Positions 13,655 to 14,752 of a stretch of 14,752 nt of DNA are shown piece after piece. A program made the translations under genes and the position numbers. Position 1 is the first letter of the stretch, and each line of letters opens with the position of its first letter. Origin of the DNA: Deferribacteraceae bacterium UBA1873 (lineage in GTDB: Bacteria; Chrysiogenota; Deferribacteres; Deferribacterales; Flexistipitaceae); the NCBI GenBank assembly GCA_002338145.1, contig DDHP01000064.1, positions 1 through 14,752 of the forward strand, given 5' to 3'. A model generated the notes under the pieces. It made no database searches. It was not told where the DNA came from and saw only the letters and a list, made by a program, of their open reading frames with translations.

Positions 13655-14752
13655 ATGGGGAAAAATACAAACAGTTCATCTAAAATATTTTTAAGCGATA
13701 AGGATATCCCTAGTAAATGGTACAATATTATGGCTGATTTACCCACGCCTATGGATCCACCAATCAGTCCCTTTACAGGCAATCCCGTTACTTTTGAAGA
13801 AATGGAAGCTTTATTTCCACCTCAGCTAATAGAGCAGGAAATGTCGCGTGAAAGATGGATAGATATACCCGATAAGGTTATGGATTTGTTAAGTCTATGG
13901 AGACCAACTCCTCTAATCAGAGCTGAAAGATTTGAAAAAGCCCTTGGTGTCAAATCCAAAATATATTTTAAATATGAAGGGACATCCCCTGCAGGCAGTC
14001 ATAAGCCCAATACAGCTGTAGCTCAGGCATATTACAATAAAAAAAGTGGAATAAACAGATTAACAACAGAAACAGGAGCAGGGCAATGGGGGAGTGCTCT
14101 TGCTGTTGCTTGTAAAATGCTGGATATGCAATGTAGGGTTTATATGGTTAAAGTTAGCTATAATCAAAAACCTTACAGAAAATCCTTCATGAGAATGTTT
14201 GATGCAGAGGTTATACCAAGCCCGTCAGAGTTTACTAATGCTGGTAGGGATATGCTAAAGCGTAACCCCAATTCCAATGGAAGCTTAGGGCTTGCCATCA
14301 GTGAAGCAGTCGAGGAAGCAGCCGGCAGAAAAGATACCAATTATGCATTGGGGAGTGTCCTTAATCATGTGGTATTGCACCAGACTGTCATTGGACTTGA
14401 AGCACAAAAGCAATTTGAGCTCATTGGTGAATATCCTGATAAAGTGATTGCTTGCTGCGGCGGGGGATCTAACTTTGGAGGCATTGCCACACCGTTTTTA
14501 AAGGATAAGTTTGAAGGGAGGGATATAGAAGCTGTAGCCGTTGAACCGGCCAGTTGTCCGACCCTTACTAAAGGTGAGTTTGCCTACGATTATGGCGATG
14601 TGGCAAAGCTTACTCCAATTATGAAAATGTATACATTAGGGCATGATTTTGAGCCGCCTGCAATTCATGCCGGTGGGTTGAGATATCATGGAGAGTCACC
14701 TATTGTAAGTTATTTATATAAAAATGGACTGATTGATGCTCAGAATGTTCAT
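13655..14752 (+). CDS. trpB: Tryptophan synthase beta subunit, TrpB2 type (3' end outside window)
   Basis: 366 codons are present and the frame is open at the window edge. The ATG is placed by AGGAGGA (13644-13650). A long N-terminal part before the PLP domain and the motif AGSHKPNTA mark the TrpB2 subgroup rather than TrpB1 (which has GAHKIN); Lys117 is the PLP Schiff-base residue. ETGAGQWG (139-146) holds the catalytic Glu139, and CCGGGSNFGG (267-276) binds the PLP phosphate. The enzyme joins indole and serine to give tryptophan. TrpB2 proteins usually run to about 430-460 residues, so some 70-90 are missing. No trpA lies upstream; the gene stands alone in the visible part, which is frequent for TrpB2, whose role may be indole salvage or serine deamination. 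The family is firm. Confidence 0.93.
   Translation, partial: MGKNTNSSSKIFLSDKDIPSKWYNIMADLPTPMDPPISPFTGNPVTFEEMEALFPPQLIEQEMSRERWIDIPDKVMDLLSLWRPTPLIRAERFEKALGVKSKIYFKYEGTSPAGSHKPNTAVAQAYYNKKSGINRLTTETGAGQWGSALAVACKMLDMQCRVYMVKVSYNQKPYRKSFMRMFDAEVIPSPSEFTNAGRDMLKRNPNSNGSLGLAISEAVEEAAGRKDTNYALGSVLNHVVLHQTVIGLEAQKQFELIGEYPDKVIACCGGGSNFGGIATPFLKDKFEGRDIEAVAVEPASCPTLTKGEFAYDYGDVAKLTPIMKMYTLGHDFEPPAIHAGGLRYHGESPIVSYLYKNGLIDAQNVH

Noticed and set aside
1..14752. CRISPR array, tRNA, rRNA, insertion sequence or phage remains
   Set aside because: No regularly spaced repeats, tRNA-like cloverleaf, transposase motif or terminal inverted repeats were seen on either strand.

Overview
The window is AT-rich, compact bacterial chromosome. 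It carries an anaerobic respiratory gene cluster of about 10 kb, followed by ordinary metabolic genes. A periplasmic molybdopterin reductase, multihaem cytochromes, a split Rieske/cytochrome b complex and a NADP-type malic enzyme fused to a phosphotransacetylase-like domain suggest an anaerobic Gram-negative respirer. Deferribacterota (Flexistipes, Deferribacter or Geovibrio-like) is my best guess. This comes from gene content and base composition, not from any search.

Layout, left to right: (1) the 3' end of a multihaem c-type cytochrome gene (1-420, +); (2) a 516-base intergenic region with a strong sigma70-like promoter (793-821) next to a perfect inverted repeat; (3) a lipoprotein-like double rhodanese, a phosphate-selective-type porin and a 72-residue exported protein (937-3759, +). 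This last order matches extH-extI-extJ of the Geobacter ext ('selenite/tellurite reduction operon') clusters. After an intrinsic terminator come (4) a three-subunit reductase of the polysulfide/thiosulfate/selenate type (TAT-exported catalytic subunit, four-cluster ferredoxin subunit, NrfD membrane subunit) and a small exported TPR protein (3852-7888, +). After a second terminator comes (5) a compact bc-like complex: Rieske protein, four-helix cytochrome b, subunit-IV-like protein and tetrahaem cytochrome c (7949-10140, +), similar to extO/extP/extQ plus a cytochrome. On the minus strand are (6) a hotdog thioesterase and maeB. (7) The window ends inside a trpB2-type tryptophan synthase beta gene on the plus strand (13655 to the edge).

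How the parts may work together (inference): the quinol pool can feed two branches. In one, NrfD, the FeS subunit and the Mo subunit reduce a chalcogen substrate in the periplasm. In the other, the Rieske/cytochrome b/tetrahaem c complex passes electrons to periplasmic haem proteins and on towards the porin-linked outer-membrane module. The rhodanese could bind or deliver sulfane sulfur or selenium. The most interesting point is that an ext-type conduit, a dedicated quinol oxidase complex and a Mo reductase lie in one contiguous same-strand array. The array is cut by two strong hairpins that leave no room for a promoter before the next gene. The true substrate (polysulfide, thiosulfate, selenium or tellurium oxyanions, metals) cannot be read from sequence.
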